Source: Seminavis robusta
Lineage: Eukaryota > Bacillariophyta > Bacillariophyceae > Naviculales > Naviculaceae
Length of the DNA stretch: 28,024 bases
NCBI GenBank assembly: GCA_903772945.1
Contig: CAICTM010001505.1
Location: 1-28,024 of the forward strand
Direction of reading: 5' to 3'
Position 1 is the first letter of the stretch. Each line of letters opens with the position of its first letter. Below, piece after piece: positions 10,541 through 18,696 of the stretch. Below the pieces are notes generated by a model. That model did not search any database. It was not told where the DNA came from and worked only from the letters and a program-made list of their open reading frames with translations. The position numbers and the translations under genes were made by a program.

Positions 10541-11173
10541 TCAATCTTCAGAGCTAGTAATGGAATCAGGTCCATCCATGTTGGGAGGGAAAGGAACAAT
10601 TCCTCTTGTCTCCACATAAGTAATGATGTCACTAACAAAATCCTCACTCATCAGTGTCATTACCCTGAAGGAGACTTTGACAATTGGATAGGTCCTGTCA
10701 AACCAGTCAGACCAGTAAGTCATCACTGCATCATGACCAAGAGAGTCATACTCAAAGTTTTCATGTGCATGTGCCCTGCTTCTAACTCTCCAGTAAATAC
10801 ACTGCTTGTACATCTTCTCCTTGCTTGTAGGTTGTTCCTCTTCAAACATGGTGGCTAGCATGTCAAGGACAATACTGTACCACTCAATGTTATGGAAATA
10901 TCCCCAAGATTCCAAGCTGTCAAGGATGCAACTCATATCAGGAGTCATGGGCTTGGCACTTCCACTCATGATGAGTTGTTCCAAGCTGGGAGTGTCAAAG
11001 CTACTTACTGCCACACATTTCAAGGACCTGAAACTGGGATGCTGGACCTCTCCTGCTTCCAGCAAAACATACCTGCACTCAAAGCTGTACCTGGTAGCCC
11101 TTAACTCATTGTAGGGATAAAAGCTCTTATCTAGCAACCACTTTGAAAAGACTTCACTAGTGTTGATTCTCAT
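10541..11173 (-). CDS. Hypothetical 210-aa protein convergent with the transposase
   Basis: An open frame of 210 codons from a clean ATG (11173-11171). I do not recognise it. The composition is that of a folded soluble protein: mixed acidic and basic residues, several Cys and Trp, no membrane span and no low complexity. Landmarks are FSKWLLDKSFYPYNELRATR near the start, SLEQLIMSGSAKP in the middle, KQCIYWRVRSRAHAHENF and MTYWSDWFDRTYPIVKVSF toward the end. The stop is 72 bp from the transposase stop, which suggests an accessory gene of the same element, or a captured host gene. The two 3' UTRs would overlap. Confidence 0.65.
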   Translation of the reverse strand: MRINTSEVFSKWLLDKSFYPYNELRATRYSFECRYVLLEAGEVQHPSFRSLKCVAVSSFDTPSLEQLIMSGSAKPMTPDMSCILDSLESWGYFHNIEWYSIVLDMLATMFEEEQPTSKEKMYKQCIYWRVRSRAHAHENFEYDSLGHDAVMTYWSDWFDRTYPIVKVSFRVMTLMSEDFVSDIITYVETRGIVPFPPNMDGPDSITSSED

Positions 11174-11543
11174 AGTTTTGTAGTTGTAATGATAGCTTCA
11201 ACTGTTGGCTCCCAACAAGACTTCAACAATGCTTCAATGTCGCAAACCTCAACCTCTACGGAAACGAAATTGTGAGGAAGGTATGGTGTGACAAAGGAGG
11301 TACGTCGCTAAGTCTTCGAGCATTCCACAAGACTCCAACTGACATACGAGAGTTAGGTGACAAAATTTGAATTCACTGTGACGATTGTACACTAACGAAG
11401 ATTACTTAGAGAAAGTTAGTCTTTTTTTGGAGTTTGACGCATGTATATAGAAATTTCAGTACTATCAATATGAAACTTAGCGAGATCCAGCCCCTCTTTT
11501 TCCTCGTCCAAGATCGGCTGGGTGATGAGTGCCCTTTTTCACT

Positions 11544-11570
11544 TTTTCAATTTTCAATTTTCAATTTTCG
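11544..11570. repeat. Short tandem repeat, 7-nt unit TTTTCAA
   Basis: Three exact TTTTCAA units (11544-11550, 11551-11557, 11558-11564) are followed by TTTTCG. It is a simple repeat in noncoding DNA downstream of the transposon. Confidence 0.9.
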
Positions 11571-11786
11571 CAAATTCATTCCACCATTGCTTTACAGAAA
11601 CAGGAGCTGAAACCAAAGATGCTCAGCATCCATTCGATGGAGCTGACCAACCAGCAGCTTTCTACTAGCAAAGAGGCCTCTAATTCCACGAGACCTCTGT
11701 GGGCTATGGGGGAGGGAGCAGTGGCTCAATGATCATACGTAATGCAAAGATGCCTTCTAACCATTTGACTATCTCCTCGCTACCGG

Positions 11787-11800
11787 TAGCTAGCTAGCTT
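11787..11800. promoter_or_regulatory. CTAGCTAG-type motif upstream of the acid phosphatase
   Basis: TAGCTAGCTAGCTT directly follows TACCGGTAGC (11781-11790, overlapping). It sits about 240 bp before the phosphatase ATG, farther than in the other genes, which fits a long 5' leader carrying two upstream ORFs. The role is inferred from recurrence across the window. Confidence 0.35.
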
Positions 11801-12039
11801 GGGATGTGGAAGAGAAAGGTTTAGAGCGGTTCTTTGGTTCAAGCCGGTTTGTCTGCTTCAACATACAGCATGTCCAGTCGTGTTGGAGTGGCGTGACCTC
11901 CGAGAATGAAACGGCAACAGTGGCAACATTGGCACACGCACAACCACCGCTACAACTCAATGGCCCAACCGAACCCGGACTGGTGATACTGATTTGTGCC
12001 ATACGACGAGTGTCTTGTGGCTCGAGGCTTCCTGCGACC

Positions 12040-13293
12040 ATGATGAATTACGCCTCCTTTGGTTTCTCTCGTAATAGCATGCGTGCAGTTGTAGCCCTGG
12101 CTTTTCTTCTCGTCCCAGTAGTAGCGTCCCAACCACAACCACAACAGAAACACTCGATTTTGAATTTCTTTGCCATTGGGGACTGGGGAGGCGTGGGGTC
12201 CATCCCAGGAGCAGAATTCTTCATTGGAGTCCATCAACGAGAGGTTGCAGATGGAATGAACAAGGTGGCGATGGACCAACGTCCTGAATTTGTGGTTGCC
12301 TTGGGAGACAACTTTTATCTCAAAGGAATCTCCGGACAACAAGCATTCCAAAGAGTGGAAAAGACGTTTGAGAATGTCTACAATGGCGCTGGATTAGCCC
12401 GTGTTCCATGGTATGTCATCGCTGGCAATCACGACCACTATGGGAATGTGACGGAACAGATACATTATACCTACTATTCGCGCCGCAAAAGCAAGACAGA
12501 GGAGGGTTTTCATCACCGATGGGAGTTTCCTTCCTTGTATCACAAACGGACGATTACAAGAGGGCATCTCTCCGTGGATCTCATTCTGATTGATACGGTT
12601 GATCTGGTAGAATCGGCGTTCTTACTAGAACCCAATGCCACTGCCAAAAGTGAAAGCCTTTGGGACACCTGGGTGCGCTCTCCATTGGGATTCACTACCG
12701 AGAAAGAACCACCAACAACCAAACAGTGGCAGTGGCTCCAAAAGTCACTCAGCGACTCCACGGCAGACTACATTCTGGTTGGAGGCCATTACCCTGTATT
12801 TAGCCAAGGAATGCATGGACCGACAAAAGAACTGGTCCAGCATCTAAAACCACTCCTTGAGGAATATGGTGCTCACTACCTCTCGGGGCACGATCATGCC
12901 ATGATGCATTTTCAGCAGAATGCTCCAGCCAGTGGAGGAGTTCGATACATTGTCACGGGAACTGGCAATGCTTGTTGTTCATGGAGACGCAACAAGTATC
13001 GACAGGAACATGAAAAAGATTACAAAGATGTTCCACTCCTGTGGCATCTCTTCCACCAGGAAAAGCACCATGACAATGGTCTCACCATCACGGGTGGATT
13101 TGTTTCCATCCAGGCCACGCCATTGTCCATGAAAGTTCAGTACCATGCACAGGATGGCTCGGTTCTGTACAGAGCAGAGCCCATCCCTCCGGTACCTCGT
13201 CGACAACAAAGTCTTCCAGATGGTCCTACTAGCAAGAGTGAGAACATGCTCACCAAGGACGACAAAACCAAGGGCAACGTCGCGATTGAGTAG
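12040..13293 (+). CDS. Secreted acid phosphatase (ACP5/TRAP-like metallophosphoesterase)
   Basis: 417 aa from the tandem ATG at 12040/12043 (context GCGACCATGATG); the ATG at 12079 is a second option. Residues 14-30 (MRAVVALAFLLVPVVAS) form a signal peptide, so the enzyme should enter the secretory route. The metallophosphoesterase ligand motifs are all present in order: GDWGG (Asp48), GDNFY (Asp90, Tyr93), GNHDHYG (Asn130, His131), GGHYPVFS (His250) and GHDHAMM (His284, His286). The Tyr in GDNFY is the metal-charge-transfer residue of purple acid phosphatases, and the short single-domain layout matches the mammalian tartrate-resistant type rather than the long plant type. It should hydrolyse phosphomonoesters at a dinuclear Fe/metal centre. 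In algae such enzymes often scavenge phosphate; that role here is inference. The C-terminal 40 residues are polar and disordered. Confidence 0.93.
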   Translation: MMNYASFGFSRNSMRAVVALAFLLVPVVASQPQPQQKHSILNFFAIGDWGGVGSIPGAEFFIGVHQREVADGMNKVAMDQRPEFVVALGDNFYLKGISGQQAFQRVEKTFENVYNGAGLARVPWYVIAGNHDHYGNVTEQIHYTYYSRRKSKTEEGFHHRWEFPSLYHKRTITRGHLSVDLILIDTVDLVESAFLLEPNATAKSESLWDTWVRSPLGFTTEKEPPTTKQWQWLQKSLSDSTADYILVGGHYPVFSQGMHGPTKELVQHLKPLLEEYGAHYLSGHDHAMMHFQQNAPASGGVRYIVTGTGNACCSWRRNKYRQEHEKDYKDVPLLWHLFHQEKHHDNGLTITGGFVSIQATPLSMKVQYHAQDGSVLYRAEPIPPVPRRQQSLPDGPTSKSENMLTKDDKTKGNVAIE

Positions 13294-13536
13294 CGCTGTG
13301 CTGTAACAGTAATGAATACCATTTAGCAAATGTTTTGCACCGCCGCAGCCAACTAGTTTCAGAAGTATTCTATCCAAATCGGTGTGTGTGTGCTTTATCC
13401 GCCTTTAGTAGTTTGTACATGTCCGTCTGCTTATTGCGCTGTCTGGACGAATTTGTTGTTCTTTTTTAGTAGCTTAGTAGTAACTCCTTTTTGCCAAGAC
13501 ACCCGGGAGCCAAGCGGAGACCGTGCCCAAGTATGA

Positions 13537-14127
13537 CTACCAGCCCAACCCAAACTTGGTGTTCAAGTCCGAGATCAACCTGTCCTCGGAGAAAGGGGAC
13601 GCTGCTCGAGGAGTCACTTTCGTGGTGGCTACAGCAGATCTTCGACGCATGCACCGAGGAGACGAGTTTTGCGCTGGCGGTGAACTAGTCTTGCCAAGAA
13701 CGATTGAATTTGTGCGCCTCTTGCGTCTGGTTCGTCGATCCGATCTACCATGGGAGCCAAGAGAGGATCCACTGGTGGTCAAAAACTTCAGCTCGCTGTC
13801 TTCTCGTAGGATAAGGGATGCTCTTCTAGATTGGCGGCGGTGCATCTTGGTACTGTTGGCATGAGGTACGGGCATCTCGGCGGAGGGACCCACTTGAAGT
13901 TTGGAGCGCCTTCTTGGTCTCACGGCGGTTGTAGCCTTACCAGATAGATTCTTTCGAACATGTTGACGCATCCTATCGATCGCATTATATTCGCAGATTG
14001 GGCTAGTGTTTGTTTGCTGGCTATCGTCTTGTTCTGCTCTTTGTCTGGCGACGAACTTTCGTCGTTGTGCAGAGAGCACAGTGTCAGTCTGTTTGCGTGG
14101 GGTAAAGTGAGGAGTTTGGGATTGCAT
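13537..14127 (-). CDS. Hypothetical basic Ser/Arg-rich protein
   Basis: An open frame of 196 codons from an ATG at 14127-14125. It is strongly basic and mostly disordered, with many Arg/Ser clusters that look like basophilic kinase sites (RRRSK, SRRAS, RRTRRKRRTNS, MRRRSA). The start MQSQTPHFTPRK and the middle ICEYNAIDRMRQHVRKNLSGK are its least repetitive segments. No known domain is recognised; the basic clusters could act as nuclear localisation signals. A perfect 16-bp CTAG-type palindrome lies 76 bp upstream, as for other genes here, which supports this strand. The opposite strand is also open over 13523-13864, so the call is tentative. Confidence 0.5.
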   Translation of the reverse strand: MQSQTPHFTPRKQTDTVLSAQRRKFVARQRAEQDDSQQTNTSPICEYNAIDRMRQHVRKNLSGKATTAVRPRRRSKLQVGPSAEMPVPHANSTKMHRRQSRRASLILREDSELKFLTTSGSSLGSHGRSDRRTRRKRRTNSIVLGKTSSPPAQNSSPRCMRRRSAVATTKVTPRAASPFSEDRLISDLNTKFGLGW

Positions 14128-14202
14128 TGTGCCTGCTATTGTAAGTTGATTTTGTGAGATTGTTCTTGTTGTGAGATGAGAATATATGAGCTTAGCAGGA
14201 GT

Positions 14203-14218
14203 GGCTAGCTAGCTAGCC
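14203..14218. promoter_or_regulatory. Perfect 16-bp CTAG-type palindrome
   Basis: GGCTAGCTAGCTAGCC is fully self-complementary. It lies 76 bp upstream of the - strand ATG at 14127 and matches the motif found before other genes in this window. It is a candidate core-promoter or dimeric-factor site. Confidence 0.4.
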
Positions 14219-14520
14219 AGGTAGCATTGGGATTCCGGTTGCCGAAGGTGCTCTTGTAATAATCGATGCTTTCCGTGTCCGTTTCGATTACTGTCTTGCC
14301 TGCATGAAGGGTTTTCAGCCGAGCCTGTAGGCGGCGGGGGTGTCTTGAGAGCCAACCCAGTCGCAGATGCTGACAACCCGGTCAGTCGTACTTACATCGC
14401 ACGGGAATCAAATCAGGCGCTATGTGTGGTGTGGTGTGGTGCGGGGAATGGGCACTAAACTGTAAATTTGTACTTTGAATGGTGAATTCCAGAAAACTTC
14501 CATTCCCCTCTTCCGGATTA

Positions 14521-14542
14521 CGGTACGGTACGGTACGGTACG
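14521..14542. repeat. CGGTA pentanucleotide array
   Basis: Four exact CGGTA units plus CG. The unit includes the GGTAC core that recurs in other intergenic positions of the window. Confidence 0.9.
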
Positions 14543-14615
14543 TGCCGGTAACTTTACTGTTTCCACATTCTGTCATTCTTCAATTTCAGTCCGTCTTCGA
14601 TTTTGCATTTATCTT

Positions 14616-14972
14616 CTAAAAAAGGAAATTGAAACCAGACAATACCGCAAAAAAGGTATTCCCGCATTCCTGTTCAAAGCAAGATGAAGACAGTTGCCAT
14701 TTCATTATTTTGGAACTGAACTCTTGGAGAAGCCCTTCCCAGTCCATGATCCAGTTCTTCCGAAGATAAAACTGGAAAGGTATTAAATACTGTTGATACC
14801 CCCTCCCTTCTGCTGGTTCTTTCGAAAAGTGTGTGTCAAATTTGAAACAAGGCACAAACTCGGAGCACTCAGGTGGCTGGTACCAGGTACGGTTTATTAA
14901 AGAAGGAAGCCTCAGTGGATATCCACCAGCTACTGCTAGACTGGTTGCCGAGTAGATATCATAGGCAGTCAT
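14616..14972 (-). CDS. Doubtful 118-aa ORF
   Basis: An open frame from an ATG, with mixed, non-repetitive composition (several Trp, Cys and aromatic residues). The start, DIYSATSLAVAGGYP followed by YQPPECSEFVPCF, faintly recalls the DVWSFG...GGYP ... RPPECS pattern of a tyrosine-kinase-like C-lobe, but the spacing is too short and no catalytic motif is present. It could be an eroded fragment or chance. I list it because it is the only sizeable frame in this gap. Confidence 0.2.
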   Translation of the reverse strand: MTAYDIYSATSLAVAGGYPLRLPSLINRTWYQPPECSEFVPCFKFDTHFSKEPAEGRGYQQYLIPFQFYLRKNWIMDWEGLLQEFSSKIMKWQLSSSCFEQECGNTFFAVLSGFNFLF

Positions 14973-15106
14973 GTGGCATGATGGCTGTGTACATCAGCTA
15001 GCTTGCGGTCTATCAAAAGATGTATGTAGAGAATTTATTTCGAAACCGAAATGGCAATAAGGAGCTAGTTGGCAACGGCATTGACGTTCCATGCACCTAC
15101 ATGTAG

Positions 15107-15241
15107 TTTTCCACTACTGCTTCTAGCTTTAGAATTCTATTGCCTGACGACATTTGATGCAACTGGTTTCCACTACTACTTACTTCTAGATTTAGTATTC
15201 TATTACCTGACGAGGGCTTGTAACCAAATGAGTGCAACTGT
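15107..15241. repeat. Diverged tandem duplication, about 60-75 bp unit
   Basis: Copy A (15107-15165) and copy B (15166-15241) share TTTCCACTACT, CTTCTAG.TTTAG.ATTCTATT.CCTGACGA and, at the unit ends, TGCAACTG. Copy B carries small insertions. It lies in noncoding DNA 240 bp beyond the 3' end of the LRR gene. Confidence 0.8.
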
Positions 15242-15478
15242 CCTTTGCTTTGTGGTCCTTTACTTGTGTCGGTTTGCCTCTGCCATCTTCATGAGTAAAA
15301 TCCAGCTCTTGAGGTTATTCCTGTTTGTGTCGCCTTTTGAGTTGTGCATGCACGCTCTACTGAAGATTGATGCATGCAGCTGCGTTGCTGTTTGTCGTGT
15401 CACCTTTTGGAATCTCTTTTCTGTTCAGACATGTTGTCGTCGATCTGGTGCTGTCGTCAATTTGTTGTTGTCCTCCTC

Positions 15479-17017
15479 TCAAAACAAGTGCATGACACCA
15501 TTTCGAACCAGCCAGTAGAGGACATCCATGCGTCCCGTGTGCCGAGCCTTGACGAGTGTCTCAATCCAAGCTTCCTTGCTATGCAGAAGCAAATTGTCAT
15601 CGTTGGCTTGCAGCAGCTTACGACCCGCTCGATTCAAGTACAGATAAAAGTCCATTTCGTTCTGAATGGGATCGGCCGGTGGACCATGATTATGATACAA
15701 CCGAATCCATCGTACATCCAATGTCAGTTCTTGGACGCCATAGTTATGATGCAGGCCTTGAACGATCGTTTCGAGCAATGGTTTCGAGGGCAAGTAGTGC
15801 GGATACTTGGGATCATCGAGTCGCAGTGCCGTCAAGGACCGATTGTATTTCAAAATATGTTGAATATATCTGCACGCTTCGGAATTGTTGATGCGACTGC
15901 CCTGCAGGGTCAATTCCGTCAGAGGACAGTCCTTCCTCACCAATGCTGGCGTCAGTTCTCTCAAGACAACCAACGACTTGTGTTCGTTCATGTCGCAGTA
16001 ACTGAGGTTCCAATGTCGGACTTGATACGGACAGACTTGACAGAGGTGTATGAGTGCCTGTTCGTCCAATTGATAATTGCCACAGAGTGCCAATTCTTGC
16101 AATATAATGCCGTGACGTTGCCTCCAACTGTGGTTCTTGTTCCTGTCGCCATTGCCCAACGCATCTGCAATCGCCTTGGCACCGAGTATCTTGATATTGC
16201 ACAAGCTCAGATCGAGTGTCTTGGACACGGGTGCTTGACAAATTTGTTTCAAAGCCGCGGGGGTCATGTGTCGATTGGATCGAAGGCTGAGATGTTCAAT
16301 CCCATGGCGGCTGTAATGACGCCATAAAAATCGCACAATTATGTTGACTTCCGGATCCAAGACATCGGCATCGATAAACTTGAGGGATGTCAAGTTGGTC
16401 AATTGATCCGCCAATCGAGGAGTGGCCAGAATCTTGGCGGCGGATTCTTCTTGCAAGACGACGGAATCGACGGCATGGACGCTCTGGTAGGTATTCTTGA
16501 AAACCATCTTTTTGGGTTTGGTGCGTACCTTGATGCGTGTGGCTTGAATGTGCAGCGATCTGAGTTTGTGGGCATGGGGTAGCAGCAACTGCAACAATAC
16601 GGTATCTGGAATCCAAGTGACCAATACCAATTCCATGGATTGCAATTGTTGCAATGCCGGAGCTTTGGCTTGATGGATAAAGACTTGCAAGAGTTGAATA
16701 ACCGATTTGCGTTGATCTCCATGCTTCCATCCCACGGAAATACGTTCAATCTTGGAGGGACTTTTCTTGAGTGCCTTTTCCAAGGCGGCAATTTTCTTTT
16801 TGTGAAGAACCGCCTTGCTGGTAGCACTGGAACTGGTCGGATTGCGCATATCCTGCAGTTGTGGATCGCGCCAACAGAGTTTAATTTCGTTCAATCGAGG
16901 ACCGTTGTCCGGTTTCAACAGTTTGGTCACTTCTTCTATGGTTCGCAGAGGCGGCAGCCACTTTTTGGTTGCCCTGCGATCCTCCCGAGAGGGTACTACC
17001 GTCGTGGAGGTAGTCAT
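15479..17017 (-). CDS. Leucine-rich-repeat protein, ribonuclease-inhibitor-like
   Basis: 512 aa from the ATG at 17017 (MTTSTTVVPSRED); the frame is open a little further but only with a TTG. After a charged N-terminal region (about 1-105), irregular LRRs of the RNI type run through the protein: LRSLHIQATRIK, LTSLKFIDADVLD, IEHLSLRSNRHMT, KTLDLSLCNIK, LQELALCGNYQLD, LTELTLQGSRIN, LTALRLDDPKY and VQELTLDVRWI. The C-terminus has NEMDFYLYLNRAGRKLL followed by VLYWLVRNGV, a tail I associate with a large diatom LRR family. It probably serves as a protein-binding scaffold; partner and location are unknown, with no signal peptide or membrane helix. A CTAG-type motif is 22-38 bp upstream. The gene is divergent from Mago nashi. 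Confidence 0.88.
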   Translation of the reverse strand: MTTSTTVVPSREDRRATKKWLPPLRTIEEVTKLLKPDNGPRLNEIKLCWRDPQLQDMRNPTSSSATSKAVLHKKKIAALEKALKKSPSKIERISVGWKHGDQRKSVIQLLQVFIHQAKAPALQQLQSMELVLVTWIPDTVLLQLLLPHAHKLRSLHIQATRIKVRTKPKKMVFKNTYQSVHAVDSVVLQEESAAKILATPRLADQLTNLTSLKFIDADVLDPEVNIIVRFLWRHYSRHGIEHLSLRSNRHMTPAALKQICQAPVSKTLDLSLCNIKILGAKAIADALGNGDRNKNHSWRQRHGIILQELALCGNYQLDEQALIHLCQVCPYQVRHWNLSYCDMNEHKSLVVLRELTPALVRKDCPLTELTLQGSRINNSEACRYIQHILKYNRSLTALRLDDPKYPHYLPSKPLLETIVQGLHHNYGVQELTLDVRWIRLYHNHGPPADPIQNEMDFYLYLNRAGRKLLQANDDNLLLHSKEAWIETLVKARHTGRMDVLYWLVRNGVMHLF

Positions 17018-17038
17018 CGCGGGCAAATATAATATAAT

Positions 17039-17055
17039 CTAGATAGCTAGTCTAG
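17039..17055. promoter_or_regulatory. CTAG-type motif upstream of the LRR gene
   Basis: CTAGATAGCTAGTCTAG lies 22-38 bp upstream of the - strand ATG at 17017, close enough to overlap the transcription start. It belongs to the recurrent motif set of this window. Confidence 0.4.
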
Positions 17056-17626
17056 TGTGGCACTCTCTATAATACCTCACTAACAGCACAGATAGAACAA
17101 CAGATAGATAGACAGGAACACTCCCACAGAACAACCACAAAACAGACAAGGCGTAACAATCGAGGCAGGACCTTCACGGAGGGTACAACAAGAATAAAAG
17201 AACAAGAGCTATTGGCATCCCCAATAGCTCTCGCATCCAAATCCAGATTGTGCAAAAAAGCAACGGCTAATTCAGATTGGGCTTCTTGATACACCCTTCT
17301 TGATGTTGGCGATGATGTGAGGCCATCAAACAGAAGTCATGCAGAGCGGAATTGTGACCACCACGCTCGAGCGAACGACATCATTGGCCTTTTTGTTGTC
17401 GCAGCTGTTTGTCGATACTGCATTTGAGAACATGGATACGATGTACCCTACCCAGCCGGCTTACGTATGTAGATACAGTACTGACGAACCAGGCTACTAA
17501 TAACGTCCAACCCAGAACACCCTTTTAGACAAAAGGTGCACTTCCGGAAGATCTTCCATCTCTGAGACTTCTGACTTGGCTTGATACCTTTGCCATCTGC
17601 GATCCCTACTGGAGTGTGACAACAAA

Positions 17627-17718
17627 GATACCCTGAATAAGATACCCTGAATAAGCTACCCTTGATACCGATACCCTTGATACCACTGGTACCAATACCT
17701 TTGATACGCTTGATTAGG
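17627..17718. repeat. Degenerate tandem repeat, GATACCCTGAATAA / GATACCCTTGATACC units
   Basis: Two near-exact GATACCCTGAATAA units are followed by several drifting GATACC(C/T)TTGATACC-type units, ending about 60 bp before the Mago nashi ATG. The repeat produces a spurious Gly/Ile/Lys-rich frame on the - strand. Confidence 0.85.
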
Positions 17719-17734
17719 TTGACCACCGTTGCTT

Positions 17735-17740
17735 GCTAGC
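17735..17740. promoter_or_regulatory. GCTAGC motif upstream of Mago nashi
   Basis: A short copy of the recurrent CTAG-type motif, 40-45 bp before the Mago nashi ATG (17780). Confidence 0.3.
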
Positions 17741-17779
17741 TCGAGTTGTCCTTTCGATACTACTCCATCCGGCAGCACA

Positions 17780-18247
17780 ATGACTACCATGTCAGCCGCC
17801 ACGGCCCATAACGATGAATTCTACGTTCGCTACTATGTCGGCCATCGAGGTCAATTTGGACACGAATTCTTGGAACTCGAATTGCATCCCTCGGGAAAAC
17901 TGCGGTACGCCAACAATTCCAATTACAAACACGAAAAATCCATGGTACGGAGAGAAGTATTTGTGGGGCCCGCCGTCACGGAAGAATTCAAGCGAATCAT
18001 TACCGAGAGTGGCATTACCCAAATGGACGACAAAAATTGGGAAGAACCCCGCGCTCGCTGTCAAGAGCTTGAAATCAAAATTCGAAATGAACACATTTCC
18101 TTCACGTGCCCCGAAATTGGATCCCTGGTGGATATTCAAAAGTCCAAAGATCCAGAGGGTTTGAAAACATTTTATTTCCTGACACAGGATCTGAAATGCC
18201 TGGTCTTATCTCTGATCAACATGCATTTCAAAGCTAGACCAATTTAG
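17780..18247 (+). CDS. MAGOH: Mago nashi homologue, exon junction complex core
   Basis: 155 aa from ATG 17780 ([12 protein letters not shown]); the ATG at 17789 is an alternative, and either leaves the whole domain intact. The family sequence is unmistakable: [85 protein letters not shown] and the C-terminal [22 protein letters not shown]. Mago binds Y14/RBM8A, and the pair clamps eIF4A3 on spliced mRNA as part of the exon junction complex (mRNA export, localisation and nonsense-mediated decay); it acts in nucleus and cytoplasm. The protein has near full identity in length to animal Mago (about 146 aa) plus a few extra N-terminal residues. No intron is present. Highly conserved, so the function is secure. 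Confidence 0.97.
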   Translation: MTTMSAATAHNDEFYVRYYVGHRGQFGHEFLELELHPSGKLRYANNSNYKHEKSMVRREVFVGPAVTEEFKRIITESGITQMDDKNWEEPRARCQELEIKIRNEHISFTCPEIGSLVDIQKSKDPEGLKTFYFLTQDLKCLVLSLINMHFKARPI

Positions 18248-18696
18248 TTTGAGAATACTGTACGGTAGGAGCCAGTATAGACGACAAGAAAGGCAGGGGT
18301 ACATAACAAAAGCTAGGCAAAAATTACAGGATATTTTGTGGGCTTGTTCGAATGCGGCTCATTCTTGAACACGAGAATATGATCCTGGCAGCATACTTGT
18401 AGTGGTACATGTTTTCTGCGAGAATGCTCATGCTTGAATGGTTCATTCATTGGACGTGGTGGAAATATCGCCAAGCCTAGCCATTACTAGCAACAACTAA
18501 CTTTAAAAGGCGGCCTCCAAGTCCCCACGTCGAGCTATAACGGAGCCGTACCATACCTCCTCGCTTTGGTCAGATTGCACGGACGGTACCTATATTCATA
18601 TCTTGGGTATCCTCGCCCAATGGGGCAATAGCGGTATTTACAAGTTGATAGCAGTACGGTGCTATTCGGTAGCAGGGTCCAGCCAGTGCACAGCCA
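18248..18696. other. Convergent intergenic region, Mago nashi and ZIP transporter 3' ends
   Basis: Both flanking genes end here. No ORF, repeat or RNA gene is recognisable. Confidence 0.5.

Larger units (their letters stand above)
6654..11173. mobile_element. DNA transposon with spliced transposase and convergent second ORF; edges unresolved
   Basis: The minimal element contains a transposase gene on + and a 210-aa ORF on -, converging with 72 bp between their stops. The transposase frame is open throughout apart from one canonical 71-nt intron, so this copy has not visibly decayed. Comparing the flanks 6240-6653 and 11174-11600 by eye gave no convincing terminal inverted repeats or target-site duplication, so the true ends lie outside the coordinates given. 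Whether the - strand ORF belongs to the element is inferred from proximity. Confidence 0.7.
11174..12039. other. Transposon right flank and acid phosphatase leader
   Basis: No coding gene is supported. There is a TTTTCAA repeat (three full units, 11544-11564, then a partial). A TAGCTAGCTAGCTT motif lies at 11787-11800, preceded by TACCGGTAGC. Two short upstream ORFs (11870-11896 and 11905-11985) lie between this motif and the phosphatase ATG. The phosphatase frame itself stays open back to 11806 but has no ATG before 12040. Confidence 0.55.
14128..15478. other. 1.35-kb region without a secure gene; several repeats
   Basis: It contains a perfect CTAG-type palindrome (14203-14218), a GTGTG-rich run near 14420-14440, a CGGTA pentamer array (14521-14542), a 118-codon open frame on - (14616-14972) of doubtful reality, an AGCTAGCT at about 14997, and a diverged tandem duplication (15107-15241). 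A further pair of related segments (about 15326 and 15391, TGTTTGT..GTC.CCTTTTG) suggests more decayed duplication. No domain or RNA gene is recognised. Confidence 0.5.
17018..17779. other. Divergent promoter region between the LRR gene and Mago nashi
   Basis: It has CTAG-type motifs at both ends (17039-17055 and GCTAGC at 17735-17740) and a degenerate GATACC-rich repeat (17627-17718). Short ORFs here are either translations of the repeat or chance frames. Confidence 0.5.

Noticed and set aside
6348..11534. GGGCAC / GTGCCC pair with adjacent purine/pyrimidine tracts as transposon terminal repeats
   Set aside because: Similarity stops after six bases, the rest is low-complexity sequence, and the flanks show no target-site duplication.
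15374..16327. 317-codon + strand ORF
   Set aside because: Antisense shadow of the LRR protein, whose repeats are clear on the - strand.
17448..17726. 92-codon - strand ORF rich in Gly, Ile and Lys
   Set aside because: Its start is a direct translation of the GATACC repeat and the rest shows no domain.
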